Below are positions 8,333 to 16,713 of a stretch of DNA of 64,000 nucleotides, piece by piece (the first letter of the stretch is position 1; each line of letters starts with the position of its first letter). Under the pieces are notes generated by a model. The model searched no databases. It was given only the letters and a program-made list of their open reading frames with translations, and was not told the DNA's origin. The stretch comes from Dokdonella fugitiva. Lineage in GTDB: Bacteria; Pseudomonadota; Gammaproteobacteria; Xanthomonadales; Rhodanobacteraceae. The stretch is taken from positions 1 through 64,000 of the forward strand of contig NZ_SLWQ01000011.1 in assembly GCF_004342425.1 (NCBI RefSeq), given 5' to 3'. A program made the translations under genes and the position numbers.

Positions 8333-10246
8333 ATGTCCCTCGTCAATCTCGTCAACGTCGACTACTCGGTCGGCGGCCCGCTGCTGCTCGATGGGGTCGA
8401 TCTCGCGATCGAGCGCAACGAGCGCATCTGCGTGGTCGGCCGCAACGGCGCGGGCAAGTCGACCCTGCTGCGCCTGATCGCCGGCGAGCTGCGTCCGGAC
8501 GACGGCGAACTGCGCGTGCAGGGCGGCGTGCGCATCGCCAAGCTCGCGCAGGAAGTGCCACACGACGTCGCCGGCAGCGTGTTCGACGTCGTCGCGGGCG
8601 CGCTCGGCCATCTCGGCGCGCTGCTCGCCGAGTTCCATCACCTGAGCCACCACCTCGACGTCGCCGGCAATACCGAGGCGCTCGCGCGCGTGCAGGCGCG
8701 CATCGAGGCCGAGCATGGCTGGGACCTCGACCGCCGCGTCACGCACGTGCTCGAACGACTGGAACTGCCCGAAGACGCGGAGTTCGGCGCGCTCTCGGGT
8801 GGCATGAAGCGCCGCGTGCTGCTCGCGCGCGCGCTCGTGCTCGACCCCGACGTGCTGTTGCTCGACGAACCGACCAACCATCTCGACATCGACGCGATCG
8901 CCTGGCTCGAACGCCTGCTGCTCGACTTCGCCGGCAGCGTGGTGTTCGTCACCCACGATCGCCGCTTCCTGCGCGCGCTGGCCACGCGCATCGTCGAGAT
9001 CGACCGCGGTGCGCTGACGAGCTGGCCGGGCGACTGGGACAACTACCTGCGCCGGCGCGAGGAGCGCCTGCACGCGGAAGCGCAGGCGAACGCGCAGTTC
9101 GACAGGAAGCTCGCGCAGGAAGAAGTGTGGATCCGCCAGGGCATCAAGGCGCGCCGCACGCGCAACGAGGGGCGCGTGCGCGCGCTCGAGGCGATGCGCC
9201 GCGAACGCGCGCAGCGGCGCGAACCCGGCGGCAACGCGAAGCTGCAGGTCGGCATGGCGGGCGCGTCCGGGCGTCGCGTGATCGAGGCCGAAAACGTGCG
9301 CTTCGGCTGGAACGGACGCGTCATCGTCGACGGCTTCTCGACCACGATCCTGCGCGGCGACCGCGTCGGCCTGATCGGTGCCAACGGCTCCGGCAAGACG
9401 ACCCTGCTCAAGCTGCTGCTCGGCCAGCTCGCGCCGCAGGCAGGCGAAGTGCGGCTCGGCACGAACCTCGAGATCGCCTATTTCGACCAGCATCGCGCGC
9501 ACCTGCGCGAGGACCAGAGCGCGCTCGACAACGTCGCCGAAGGGCGCGAATACATCGAGATCGGCGGCAGCCGCAAGCATGCGCTCGGCTACCTGCAGGA
9601 TTTCCTGTTCTCGCCCGATCGCGCGCGCGCACCGATCACCGCGCTGTCGGGCGGCGAGCGCAACCGCCTGCTGCTTGCCAAGCTGTTCGCCCGGCCGTCC
9701 AACCTGCTCGTGATGGACGAGCCGACCAACGACCTCGACGTCGAGACGCTGGAACTGCTGGAGGAACTGCTCGCGGGTTACGCGGGCACCCTGCTGCTCG
9801 TCTCGCACGACCGCGACTTCCTCGACAACGTCGTCACGAGCACGCTCGCGCTCGAGGGCGACGGCCGCGTCGGCGAATACGTCGGCGGGTACAGCGACTG
9901 GTTGCGCCAGGCGCCGCAGAAGGCGGAGAAGGGCGCGGCAAAAAAGGGGACGGAGGCATTCTCACGACCCGAAGCTGCAGCTGCGAAGGCGCCTTCCGCG
10001 AAAATGCCTCCGACGCCCTCTTCGGCAAAGCGCAAGCTCAGCTACAAGGAATCGCGCGAACTCGACGAGTTGCCCGCGCGCATCGACGCGCTCGAGGCGC
10101 GCATCGCCGCGCTCGGCGAGGCGATGCAGGATCCCGGCTTCTACCAGCAGGACAGCGCGCGCATCGTCGCCGCGAACAACGAACTCGCGGCGTTGCAGGC
10201 CGAGCTCGACGCCGCCTACGCGCGCTGGTCCGAACTCGACGCCTGA
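8333..10246 (+). CDS. uup: ABC-F family ATPase Uup
   Basis: A 637-residue soluble ABC-F protein, matching the usual Uup length. Walker A motifs are at about 36-43 (GRNGAGKS) and 349 (GANGSGKT), with signatures LSGGMKRR and LSGGERNR and Walker B LLLDEPTNHLD and LVMDEPTNDLD. The linker between the cassettes is the charged ABC-F arm, and the C-terminal coiled coil (about 565-637) is the DNA-binding domain of Uup. Uup acts on ribosomes and branched DNA and limits precise excision of transposons. A TAGAAT -10-like element lies at 8300-8305. Unusually, codons about 538-564 come from a repeat element inserted in frame. Confidence 0.95.
   Translation: MSLVNLVNVDYSVGGPLLLDGVDLAIERNERICVVGRNGAGKSTLLRLIAGELRPDDGELRVQGGVRIAKLAQEVPHDVAGSVFDVVAGALGHLGALLAEFHHLSHHLDVAGNTEALARVQARIEAEHGWDLDRRVTHVLERLELPEDAEFGALSGGMKRRVLLARALVLDPDVLLLDEPTNHLDIDAIAWLERLLLDFAGSVVFVTHDRRFLRALATRIVEIDRGALTSWPGDWDNYLRRREERLHAEAQANAQFDRKLAQEEVWIRQGIKARRTRNEGRVRALEAMRRERAQRREPGGNAKLQVGMAGASGRRVIEAENVRFGWNGRVIVDGFSTTILRGDRVGLIGANGSGKTTLLKLLLGQLAPQAGEVRLGTNLEIAYFDQHRAHLREDQSALDNVAEGREYIEIGGSRKHALGYLQDFLFSPDRARAPITALSGGERNRLLLAKLFARPSNLLVMDEPTNDLDVETLELLEELLAGYAGTLLLVSHDRDFLDNVVTSTLALEGDGRVGEYVGGYSDWLRQAPQKAEKGAAKKGTEAFSRPEAAAAKAPSAKMPPTPSSAKRKLSYKESRELDELPARIDALEARIAALGEAMQDPGFYQQDSARIVAANNELAALQAELDAAYARWSELDA
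9949..10025. repeat. REP/MITE-like inverted-repeat element inside uup
   Basis: The left arm (AAGGGGACGGAGGCATT, starting about 9952) and right arm (AATGCCTCCGACGCCCTCTT, 10002-10021) are inverted copies. They match the arms of the intergenic element at 15067-15146. The element lies within uup and keeps the frame open, encoding the Ala/Pro/Lys linker before the C-terminal coiled coil. Arms of this AAAAGGGGACGG type are known from repeats mobilised by REP-associated transposases; that link here is inferred. Confidence 0.7.
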
Positions 10247-10279
10247 CGCCATGCCGCGCGCGGCGGCACGCGCGGTGCG

Positions 10280-10346
10280 CGTACCGCCCTACGACGCACA
10301 CCGACACCGTAGGGCGGGTCGAGCCGCGCAGCGGCGAGTCCCGCCG
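10280..10346. repeat. Palindromic repeat (GTACCGCCCTACG ... CGTAGGGCGGGTCGAG)
   Basis: Arms at 10280-10293 and 10307-10320 are inverted copies, followed by a GCGAGTCCCGCC segment. A second copy in the opposite layout lies at 62870-62955. It sits between convergent uup and the M13 peptidase gene, where transcripts of both may end. Confidence 0.65.
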
Positions 10347-10387
10347 CAGGCACGCCGCGACACCCCGCAGCCCTCAGCCGTTGCTTC

Positions 10388-12439
10388 TCACCACACCTCG
10401 CACCGCTCGGCCCCCTGCCGCACCATCGGCGCATCCGCCTTGCACTGGAACGCGTCGCGGAACGCGGGGAGGTTCGACAGCGGCCCGTTGACGCGATACT
10501 TCGCGATCGGATGCGGGTCGCCCTGGACCATCGTGCGCTGCGTTTCCGGGCGGATCTCGTCGCCGCGCCACTGGCCCCACGAGAGGAAGAACTGCTGCTC
10601 GGGCGTGAAACCGTCGAGGGTCGGCTCGGCCGGCTTGCCTTCGCGCGACTTCCGGTAGGCGAGGAACGCGAGCTTCGCGCCGGCGAGGTCGCCGATCGAT
10701 TCGCCGAGCACGAGTTTGCCGTTGTGGTGGATGCCCGGTTCGATGAAGTAGCCGTCGAACTGCTTGACCACGCATTCGGCGCGCGCCTTGAAGCGCGCTT
10801 CGTCCTCCTGGGTCCACCAGTTGGCGAGGCGGCCCTGCGCGTCGAACTGCGCGCCCTGGTCGTCGAAGCCGTGGCTGATCTCATGCCCGATGACGACGCC
10901 GATCGCGCCGTAGTTGACCGCATCGGTCGCGTTCACGTCGAACGCGGGCGGCTGCAGGATGCCAGCCGGGAACACGATCTCGTTGAGCAGCGGGTTGTAG
11001 TACGCGTTCGAGGTCGGCGGCGTCATGCCCCAGCGGCCGCGATCGACCGGCTTGCCGATCTGCGAACGGCCGTCGGCGACGTTCCAGCGCGAGGCGGAGA
11101 CGACGTCGTCCCAGTACGAGCCACGCGTGACCTTGACCCCGGCGTAGTCCTTCCACTTGTCCGGGTAGCCGATCTTCGGGTTGAACGTCGCGAGTTTCTC
11201 GAGCGCCTTCTGCTTGGTCGCGTCGCCCATCCAGTCCAGGCCCTGGATCGTGTCCTTCATCGCGAGCAGGATGTTCTTCACCATGTCCTGCATGCGCGCC
11301 TTCGCCTCGGGCGGGAAGTACTTTTCGACGTACTTGCGGCCGAGCGCCTCGCCGAGCTGGTTGTCGGTCGCCTCGGCGCAGCGCTTCCAGCGTGGCTTCA
11401 TCTCGGTCGCGCCGGTGAGGTACTTGCCGTTGAACGCGAAATGCTCTTCGACGAAGGGCGCGGAGAGCGTGTCCGCGGCCGCGTTGAGCACGTGCCATTC
11501 GAGGTAGGTACGCCACTGCGCCGCCGGGGTCGAGGCGAACTCCTTCTGCACCTGGCGCAGGAATCTCGGCTCGGTCACGTTGACGTCGTCGTGCGGGATG
11601 CGCGCGGCGTCGAAGTAGGCCTTCCAGTCGAACGCGGGCACGAGCTCGCCGAGCTGGGCGAACGTCGTCTTGTTGTCCTGCAGCTTCGGGTCGCGCAGCT
11701 GCACGTTGTCGAGCGAGGCCTCGGCGAGGCGCTTCTCGAACGCGAACACCGCCTGCGCGTCGGCCTTCGCCGCGGCGGGCTTCGCGCCGGCGAGCTCGAA
11801 CATCTTCGCGACGTGCGCGAGGTACTTTTCGCGCGCTTCGACGAAGCGCTTGTCGGGCTTCAGGTAGTAGTCGCGGTCGGGCATGCCGAGCGTGCCGGGT
11901 GCGACGTGCGCGATCACGCGCGTCGGCTCGTGCAGGTCGGACGCCGCCACGATCGTGAACGGCACGGCGATGCCGACGTCGTGCAGGTGGCCGATCGTGC
12001 GCTGCACGCCGGCCTTGTCCTTGATCGCCCGGATCTCGTCGAGCATCGGCTGCACCGGCTTCACGCCGAGCGCATTGACACTCTTCTCGTCCATGCAGGC
12101 GGCGTAGAAATCGCCCGACAGCTGCTCGGCGCTGCCGGCTGGCCAGTCGGTGCGCGCGGACAGCTCGGCGAGGATGTCGCGCACGTGCTCCTTGTTGACC
12201 TCGCCCGATTCCCAGCGCCGGCTCCAGCGATCCATGTAGTCGGGGATCGGATGGCTCGCGCGCCAGGCGCCGTTCGCGTAGTCGAAGAAGTCGTTGCAGG
12301 CGGCGCCGTCGCGGCGGATGTCCCCCGCTTCGATGCCGTGCATGGCCAGCACGGGCGTTGCGCAGGCGGCGAGTGTCGCGGCGAGGAGGCGGCGGGCGAT
12401 CCGGCGCATCGGAGCGCCGTTGTCACGAACGTGGAGCAT
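10388..12439 (-). CDS. M13-family (neprilysin-like) zinc metallopeptidase
   Basis: A secreted or envelope peptidase of about 683 residues. The N-terminus has a signal peptide (RRIARRLLAATLAACATPVLA). The large peptidase_M13_N region follows, then the catalytic module: NAYYNP substrate-binding motif, zinc motif HEISH (about residue 520) in VIGHEISHGFDDQGAQFD, and the third ligand in GESIGDLAGA. The protein ends in CEVW, the typical M13 terminal CxxW. ATG 12439 is used; ATG 12409 (MRRIARR...) gives a more compact signal peptide and is equally possible. It probably degrades oligopeptides in the periplasm. No operon partner is evident. Confidence 0.93.
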   Translation of the reverse strand: MLHVRDNGAPMRRIARRLLAATLAACATPVLAMHGIEAGDIRRDGAACNDFFDYANGAWRASHPIPDYMDRWSRRWESGEVNKEHVRDILAELSARTDWPAGSAEQLSGDFYAACMDEKSVNALGVKPVQPMLDEIRAIKDKAGVQRTIGHLHDVGIAVPFTIVAASDLHEPTRVIAHVAPGTLGMPDRDYYLKPDKRFVEAREKYLAHVAKMFELAGAKPAAAKADAQAVFAFEKRLAEASLDNVQLRDPKLQDNKTTFAQLGELVPAFDWKAYFDAARIPHDDVNVTEPRFLRQVQKEFASTPAAQWRTYLEWHVLNAAADTLSAPFVEEHFAFNGKYLTGATEMKPRWKRCAEATDNQLGEALGRKYVEKYFPPEAKARMQDMVKNILLAMKDTIQGLDWMGDATKQKALEKLATFNPKIGYPDKWKDYAGVKVTRGSYWDDVVSASRWNVADGRSQIGKPVDRGRWGMTPPTSNAYYNPLLNEIVFPAGILQPPAFDVNATDAVNYGAIGVVIGHEISHGFDDQGAQFDAQGRLANWWTQEDEARFKARAECVVKQFDGYFIEPGIHHNGKLVLGESIGDLAGAKLAFLAYRKSREGKPAEPTLDGFTPEQQFFLSWGQWRGDEIRPETQRTMVQGDPHPIAKYRVNGPLSNLPAFRDAFQCKADAPMVRQGAERCEVW

Positions 12440-12548
12440 GGCGTCGTCCTGGAGGTCCAAGTGGGGGCATCGTGGCCGATGCGGCCCGGCGCCGACATGG
12501 CCCGAATGGCATAGGTCCACAATGCCGCACCGCGACACGAGGCGCCAT

Positions 12549-12620
12549 AGAGCGCACCCCGTGCGCGACCGCGGCATCCGATTCCGCGGTCACGACGGGT
12601 CGCCCACGGGGCGGGCTCCT
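12549..12620. repeat. Dispersed ~75-bp palindrome (GAGCGCACCCCGTGCGCGACC family), copy 1
   Basis: A long imperfect palindrome with arms reading GAGCGCACCCCGTGCGCGAC and, inverted, GTAGGAGCCCGCCCCGTGGG. It lies between the PDZ gene and the M13 gene. Related copies occur near 54590, 56940, 57008, 59157 and 63032, so this is a genome-wide interspersed repeat. Confidence 0.75.
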
Positions 12621-13872
12621 ACAACGGAAGCGAAGCGCGGTGCGGAGGTGGTGGCGGTGGCGGTGGCGGTGCGGGCACCGCGGCCGGCGCGGGCGCGGCC
12701 GGCACGGCCGGGACGGCCGGCACGGCCGGAGCCGCGGGGACGGCCACGGGCGCCGCCGGCATCGGCGGCATGGGCGGCACCGGCACGCTGAAGATCGACT
12801 TGAACTCGGGTGTCTTCATCGTCAGCGCGAGCACCTTGTGGTCGCGCATGAGCTTGATCGCGACATCCTTGCCCTCGGGCTGGTCGCGCAGCGCGCGCAT
12901 GACGTCTTCCGGTCGCGCGATCGCATCCTTGCCGACGGCCGTGATCACGTCGCCCCCGCGCAGACCGGGCAGCGATGCCTCGTCGCTCGCGATCACGAGC
13001 GCGCCGCGATCGGTGCCGAAATAGCGCCCGAGCTCGCCGTTCATCGGCGCGAGGTTGAGGCCCCACCACGGCATCGAATGGCGCATCGACTCGCGCGCCC
13101 GGGCGAACGCTTCGCGCACCTGCTCCGAGTCCATGTGCCCGCGCGCCTGCGCCATCGCCTCGCGCGCGGCACTGCGGGCGGCCTCGCGTTGTGCTTCGCG
13201 ACCGGCCACGTGCGAGGCACGTTCGACGTCGGCGCGAATCCGCTCGTCGAAGTCCTTCGGCAGGAACGGATGCTCGGGGTCCTCGTTCATGAGCGCAGGC
13301 CAGTTGAGCGCCTCGCGCCGTTCGGCGTTGACGACGACGACGCCCTTCTGCGTGCCGCGCCGGTATTCGATCGACACGGCCTGGCCTTCCTTGAGGTCGG
13401 CGAGCAGGCCGCGCGCCCTGTCGACGGCTTCGCGCGGCGTCTTGCCGGCGACGGCCTGGCCGTCGATCGCGGTGATGACGTCGCCCGAACGCAAGCCCGC
13501 CCGCGCAGCCGGGCCGTCGGGCGTGAGGCCGCCGAGCACGACCTGGCCGTCCTCGACGCCGAGCACGATGCCGACCATCGCGCGGTCGGGGTCGCCGATG
13601 TAGCGGAACGCGTAGGCGCGCGGACCGACGTCGCCGAGCTGCGTCGACAGGTCGGCCATGCGTCGCGACAGGTCGCGCATCTGCGCGCGCAGTTCGCCGA
13701 GTTCACGCCGGGCGGCGGCTGCTTTCGCGTCGGCGGCGGCATCGGCATCGGCGTCGGCGCGCGCCGTGGCCTTCGCGGCCGCGCGCGGTGCGGGCGCGGC
13801 GGCGGGTGCGTCGGTCGCAGCGGCGACGCCGGTGGCGAGCACGCATGCGAGGTAGAGCAGGGTGTGTTTCAT
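12619..13872 (-). CDS. Envelope protein with two PDZ domains
   Basis: A 417-residue protein. It has a signal peptide (MKHTLLYLACVLATGVAA), a charged Ala-rich coiled-coil (about 40-80), a first PDZ domain (about 95-175, GLTPDGPAARAGLRSGDVITAIDG), a helical linker rich in Ala/Arg/Glu, and a second PDZ domain (about 285-365, LPGLRGGDVITAVGKDAI). A C-terminal Pro/Ala/Val-rich tail ends in a run of prolines. No protease domain or HDS triad is present, so it is not a DegP-type protease. It is probably a periplasmic adaptor or sensor. It is the third gene of a sigma/anti-sigma operon (7 bp after the anti-sigma gene), implying a role in envelope-stress sensing. Confidence 0.8.
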   Translation of the reverse strand: MKHTLLYLACVLATGVAAATDAPAAAPAPRAAAKATARADADADAAADAKAAAARRELGELRAQMRDLSRRMADLSTQLGDVGPRAYAFRYIGDPDRAMVGIVLGVEDGQVVLGGLTPDGPAARAGLRSGDVITAIDGQAVAGKTPREAVDRARGLLADLKEGQAVSIEYRRGTQKGVVVVNAERREALNWPALMNEDPEHPFLPKDFDERIRADVERASHVAGREAQREAARSAAREAMAQARGHMDSEQVREAFARARESMRHSMPWWGLNLAPMNGELGRYFGTDRGALVIASDEASLPGLRGGDVITAVGKDAIARPEDVMRALRDQPEGKDVAIKLMRDHKVLALTMKTPEFKSIFSVPVPPMPPMPAAPVAVPAAPAVPAVPAVPAAPAPAAVPAPPPPPPPPPHRASLPL

Positions 13873-13879
13873 GGCGTCC

Positions 13880-14443
13880 TCAGTCGATCCCGTGGTAGGC
13901 GGCGTCCTGGACGCCGGCGATGTCGTCGTTCGCGGCAATCGCGAAGGCGCTGCCGCGGATGGTGGCGAGGTCTTCGAGCAGGGCGACGCGCTGGCGCCAC
14001 AACGGCAGCGCGTCGGACGGCGCACGCGCGCCGGAAAGCTGCAGGTCGACGAGGCCGATGAGGTCCTCGACTTCGACCGCCGCCATGAGGTCGCGGCTGC
14101 TCTGCGGTGCGCGCGCGGCGACCGCGGCGATCCAGCGCTCGAGCGTCCGCGATCGCGTGCGCAGCGCGTCGAGTTCGTCGTCCGTCGCGTGCATGGAGGG
14201 CGCCTCCTGCGCGGGCGCGACGACCACGTCCGGCGGCGTGGCTTCATGCATGAGCGCACGCGGCAGCAGCACCGCCAGCAGCAAGCCGGCGGCGAGCGCG
14301 AGTGGCACGACCGTGCGCCACGCGCGCGGCTTGCGGCGTGCGGCGAGTTCGCGCGCGAGGCCGGGCCAGAGGTCCGGCTGCGGCGCCGCGTCGGGCAGGG
14401 CGCGCAGCGCGGCGGCGAGCATGGGGTCGCGTTCGGTGTTCAT
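13880..14443 (-). CDS. Probable membrane anti-sigma factor
   Basis: A 187-residue protein with a short cytoplasmic N-terminus (MNTERDPMLAAALRALP, with DLWPGLARELAARR), one transmembrane helix at about 43-62 (VVPLALAAGLLLAVLLP) and a periplasmic helical C-terminus. This is the layout of anti-sigma factors although no zinc-binding HxxxCxxC motif is visible. It lies directly downstream of a sigma-70-family gene (2 bp) and upstream of the PDZ gene. It closely resembles in layout the protein at 55636-56112. Function is inferred from position and topology. Confidence 0.7.
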   Translation of the reverse strand: MNTERDPMLAAALRALPDAAPQPDLWPGLARELAARRKPRAWRTVVPLALAAGLLLAVLLPRALMHEATPPDVVVAPAQEAPSMHATDDELDALRTRSRTLERWIAAVAARAPQSSRDLMAAVEVEDLIGLVDLQLSGARAPSDALPLWRQRVALLEDLATIRGSAFAIAANDDIAGVQDAAYHGID

Positions 14444-14445
14444 GG

Positions 14446-15027
14446 TCAATGCGCGGTCGCGCCGAGGCACGGTGCCGCCTCCTGTTCCGGTTCGAACAAT
14501 GCACGCAGCCGGCTGCTGCCGCGTGCGACCTGCGATTTCGAGAAGCTGACCGACTTGCCGGTCATCTCGGCGATTTCCTGGTGCGTGTATTCCTCGACGT
14601 GGTAAAGCCAGAGCACGCTGCGCGTGAGCGCGGGCAGCTGCGCGAGCGCCTGTTCGAGCCGGCGCGCGTCGGCGAGCGCCCATGGCGGCGGTGCGTGCCC
14701 TTCACTCGCGTCGTCGTCGGGCAGTTCCTCGAGCACGAGGCCACGCTCCTTGCGCAGGCGCATGAGCGCCTGGTTGACCACGATCTGGCGCAGCCAGCCC
14801 CAGAACGGCGCTTCGCCGCGGAACTGCCCGATGCGTTCGAGCAGGTGCAACATCGCGTCGTGCACGGTCTCACGCGCGTGGTCCGCGTCGCCGAGCATGC
14901 GCAGCGCGAGCGTGTACGACGGCCGTTCGAATGCGCGGTAGATCTGCTCGAGCGCGCCGACCTCGCCGCGCCGGGCGCGGGCGAGGACGGTGTCGGGGAC
15001 GTCGATCTGGAAGCTGGCGGCGCTCAC
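14446..15027 (-). CDS. ECF-type RNA polymerase sigma factor
   Basis: A 193-residue sigma-70-family protein. Region 2 spans about residues 25-95 (LEQIYRAFERPSYTLALRMLGDADHARETVHDAMLHLLERI, then FWGWLRQIVVNQALMRLRK). Region 4 spans about 130-180 (LAQLPALTRSVLWLYHVEEYTHQEIAEMTGKSVSFSKSQVARG). The start is taken as GTG 15027, because the open frame upstream runs through the inverted-repeat element and has no sigma-like sequence. It is the first gene of the sigma/anti-sigma/PDZ operon and probably directs an envelope-stress response. Confidence 0.88.
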   Translation of the reverse strand: MSAASFQIDVPDTVLARARRGEVGALEQIYRAFERPSYTLALRMLGDADHARETVHDAMLHLLERIGQFRGEAPFWGWLRQIVVNQALMRLRKERGLVLEELPDDDASEGHAPPPWALADARRLEQALAQLPALTRSVLWLYHVEEYTHQEIAEMTGKSVSFSKSQVARGSSRLRALFEPEQEAAPCLGATAH

Positions 15028-15064
15028 GGTCGGGTCAGATGCACGAGGCGGCGATTGGGTCGCA

Positions 15065-15146
15065 TGGAAAAGGGGACGGGGCAATTTCCCCGGCCTCGTC
15101 CCTGGCCCGGTAATGATGAGCCGAAATTGCCTCCGTCCCCTTTTCG
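15065..15146. repeat. AAAAGGGGACGG-type inverted-repeat element
   Basis: The arms at 15067-15087 and 15124-15145 are near-perfect inverted copies reading AAAAGGGGACGGxGGCAATT. The roughly 80-bp element lies in the divergent spacer between the sigma gene and the ABC-export operon. The related copy in uup (9949-10025) shows that the family is interspersed. Confidence 0.85.
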
Positions 15147-15198
15147 AGCCCGGTTCCCCTCCGTGCCCTTTCCGCGCCGACGACGCGTTGTCCGCCGC

Positions 15199-15240
15199 GT
15201 GTCCGGCAGCGTACTGGACACTGTCCGCGTCGCGGTGTCC
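15199..15240. promoter_or_regulatory. Candidate enhancer (UAS) for the NtrC-type regulator
   Basis: GTGTCC-N11-GGACAC is a 6-bp-arm inverted repeat at 15199-15221, followed by further half sites (GTGTCC at 15235-15240 and TTGTCC at 15248-15253). It lies 37-78 bp upstream of the sigma-54 promoter, though enhancer sites are often farther away. The family-level expectation is dimer binding by NtrC-like activators. Binding by the regulator at 22225-23574 is inferred. Confidence 0.6.
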
Positions 15241-15276
15241 GCCAGTTTTGTCCATTCAATTCAAAGAGTTGATTGT

Positions 15277-15292
15277 TGGCACGCTCGTTGCT
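15277..15292 (+). promoter_or_regulatory. Sigma-54 (RpoN) promoter
   Basis: TGGCAC-N5-TTGCT is an exact match to the -24/-12 consensus, with GG at 15278-15279 and GC at 15290-15291 at the required 10-bp gap. Transcription would start near 15303, about 30 nt before the ATG of the membrane-fusion gene. The operon downstream encodes its own sigma-54 activator. Confidence 0.85.
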
Positions 15293-15332
15293 GAAACGAG
15301 CGCAGACCACCTTTCGATGGAGCCCGCCCCCG

Positions 15333-16601
15333 ATGATCCGCGACACCTCGGCACAGGACCGCCCGATCGCCGCCCCGCGCAACCGCAAGAAGCAGATCGT
15401 CTGGATCGGGCTCGGCCTCGGCGCGCTCGTCGCGCTCGGCCTCGTCGTGCCGACGGTCGCGCGCCTGATGTCGGCCGATTCGTCGGCGAGCACGGCGCGC
15501 CTGCGCATCGCCGAGGTCAAGCGCGGCACGCTCGTGCGCGACGTGTCGGTGCAGGGGCGTGTCGTCGCCGCGGTGAGCCCGACGCTGTATGCGCGCACCG
15601 CGGGCACCGTCACGCTCGACGTGCATGCGGGCGACCAGGTGAAGAAGGGCGACATCGTCGCCGAGATCGATTCGCCCGAACTCACCAACCGCCTCAAACA
15701 GGAACAGGCGACGCTCGACAGCCTCGCGCTCGACGTCGAACGCACGACGATCGACAACCGCAAGGCCGAGGCGGCGTCGAAGATGGCCTACGAGCAGGCG
15801 GTGATCGATCGCGAGACCGCCGAGCGCGAGGTCGAGCGCAACGAGAAGGCGTTCCAGCGTGGCGCGCAGCCGGAGATGACCGTGCTGCGCGCGAAGGACG
15901 CGCTGGCCAAGGCGAAGCTGTCGGAGGTGAATGCGCAGCACAACGTGCAGCTGGATCGCGAGAGCCTCGCGTTCAACCTCAAGACCAAGCGCGTCGCGCT
16001 CGATCGCCAGAAGCTGCTGGTCGAGGACCTCAGCCGTCAGGTCGACGAACTGAAGATGCGCTCGCCGGTCGACGGCATCGTCGGCCAGCTCATCGCGCAG
16101 CAGCGCGCCAACGTCGCCGCGAGCGCGCCGATCCTCACCGTGGTCGACCTCACCGCGCTCGAGATCGAAGTGCAGGTGCCGGAAGTGTTCGCGCACGACC
16201 TCGGCGTCGGCATGGCCGCGGAGATCCAGGACGGCGGCGAACGCTACGCGGGCCAGGTCAGCGCGATCTCGCCGGAAGTGCAGAACGGCCAGGTCACCGG
16301 CCGCGTGCGCTTCGGTGACAAGAAGCCGGCGGGCCTGCGCCAGAACCAGCAGCTCACCACGCGCATCCTCATGGACGAACACCCGAACGTGCTGATGGTC
16401 GAACGAGGCCCCTTCGTCGACACCGGCGCCGGTCGCGTCGCCTACGTCGTGCGCAACGGCACCGCCGAACGCACCGCGATCCAGGTCGGCGCGACGAGCC
16501 TCAACGCTGTCGAGATCGTCAGCGGCGTCAAGGAAGGCGACCGCATCGTGATCTCGGGTACCGACGAGTTCAAGGGAGCGCAGAGGGTGGCGTTGAACTG
16601 A
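15333..16601 (+). CDS. HlyD/MacA-like periplasmic membrane-fusion protein
   Basis: A 422-residue adaptor. A cytoplasmic N-terminus precedes one transmembrane helix (about 21-45), then a beta-barrel/lipoyl half (ARTAGTVTLDVHAGDQVKKGDIVAEID), a long coiled-coil hairpin (about 115-240, Glu/Lys/Ala-rich), the second lipoyl half (MRSPVDGIVGQLIAQQRANV) and the membrane-proximal domain. It would link an inner-membrane ABC transporter to the outer membrane. ATG 15333 is used; the frame is open upstream but the sigma-54 promoter overlaps any earlier start. It is first of a run with the ABC ATPase and two MacB-like permeases. Confidence 0.9.
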   Translation: MIRDTSAQDRPIAAPRNRKKQIVWIGLGLGALVALGLVVPTVARLMSADSSASTARLRIAEVKRGTLVRDVSVQGRVVAAVSPTLYARTAGTVTLDVHAGDQVKKGDIVAEIDSPELTNRLKQEQATLDSLALDVERTTIDNRKAEAASKMAYEQAVIDRETAEREVERNEKAFQRGAQPEMTVLRAKDALAKAKLSEVNAQHNVQLDRESLAFNLKTKRVALDRQKLLVEDLSRQVDELKMRSPVDGIVGQLIAQQRANVAASAPILTVVDLTALEIEVQVPEVFAHDLGVGMAAEIQDGGERYAGQVSAISPEVQNGQVTGRVRFGDKKPAGLRQNQQLTTRILMDEHPNVLMVERGPFVDTGAGRVAYVVRNGTAERTAIQVGATSLNAVEIVSGVKEGDRIVISGTDEFKGAQRVALN

Positions 16602-16604
16602 AGC

Positions 16605-16698
16605 CGTGATTGGTGATTCGTGATGGGTGATTCGGAAAACCGAACCCTTTCGACGCGTCGCCGAACACGAATCACCAATCACCAATCACGAATCACAA
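16605..16698. repeat. Intergenic inverted repeat (GTGATTGGTGATTCG family)
   Basis: GTGATTGGTGATTCGTGATG at 16607-16626 is mirrored by CACCAATCACGAATCAC near 16681-16697. Together they would form a long hairpin between the membrane-fusion and ATPase genes of one operon. Such an element could tune the mRNA ratio within the operon; that is inference. Confidence 0.7.
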
Positions 16699-16713
16699 AC
16701 CGAGGCCAAGCCG

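Noticed and set aside
6791..9808. Minus-strand open frame of about 1,000 codons across the tautomerase, EamA and uup genes
   Set aside because: Low-complexity Arg/Glu/Gln translation, antisense to three good genes.
12619..13872. DegP/HtrA protease
   Set aside because: Two PDZ domains but no trypsin-like domain or catalytic GNSGG motif.
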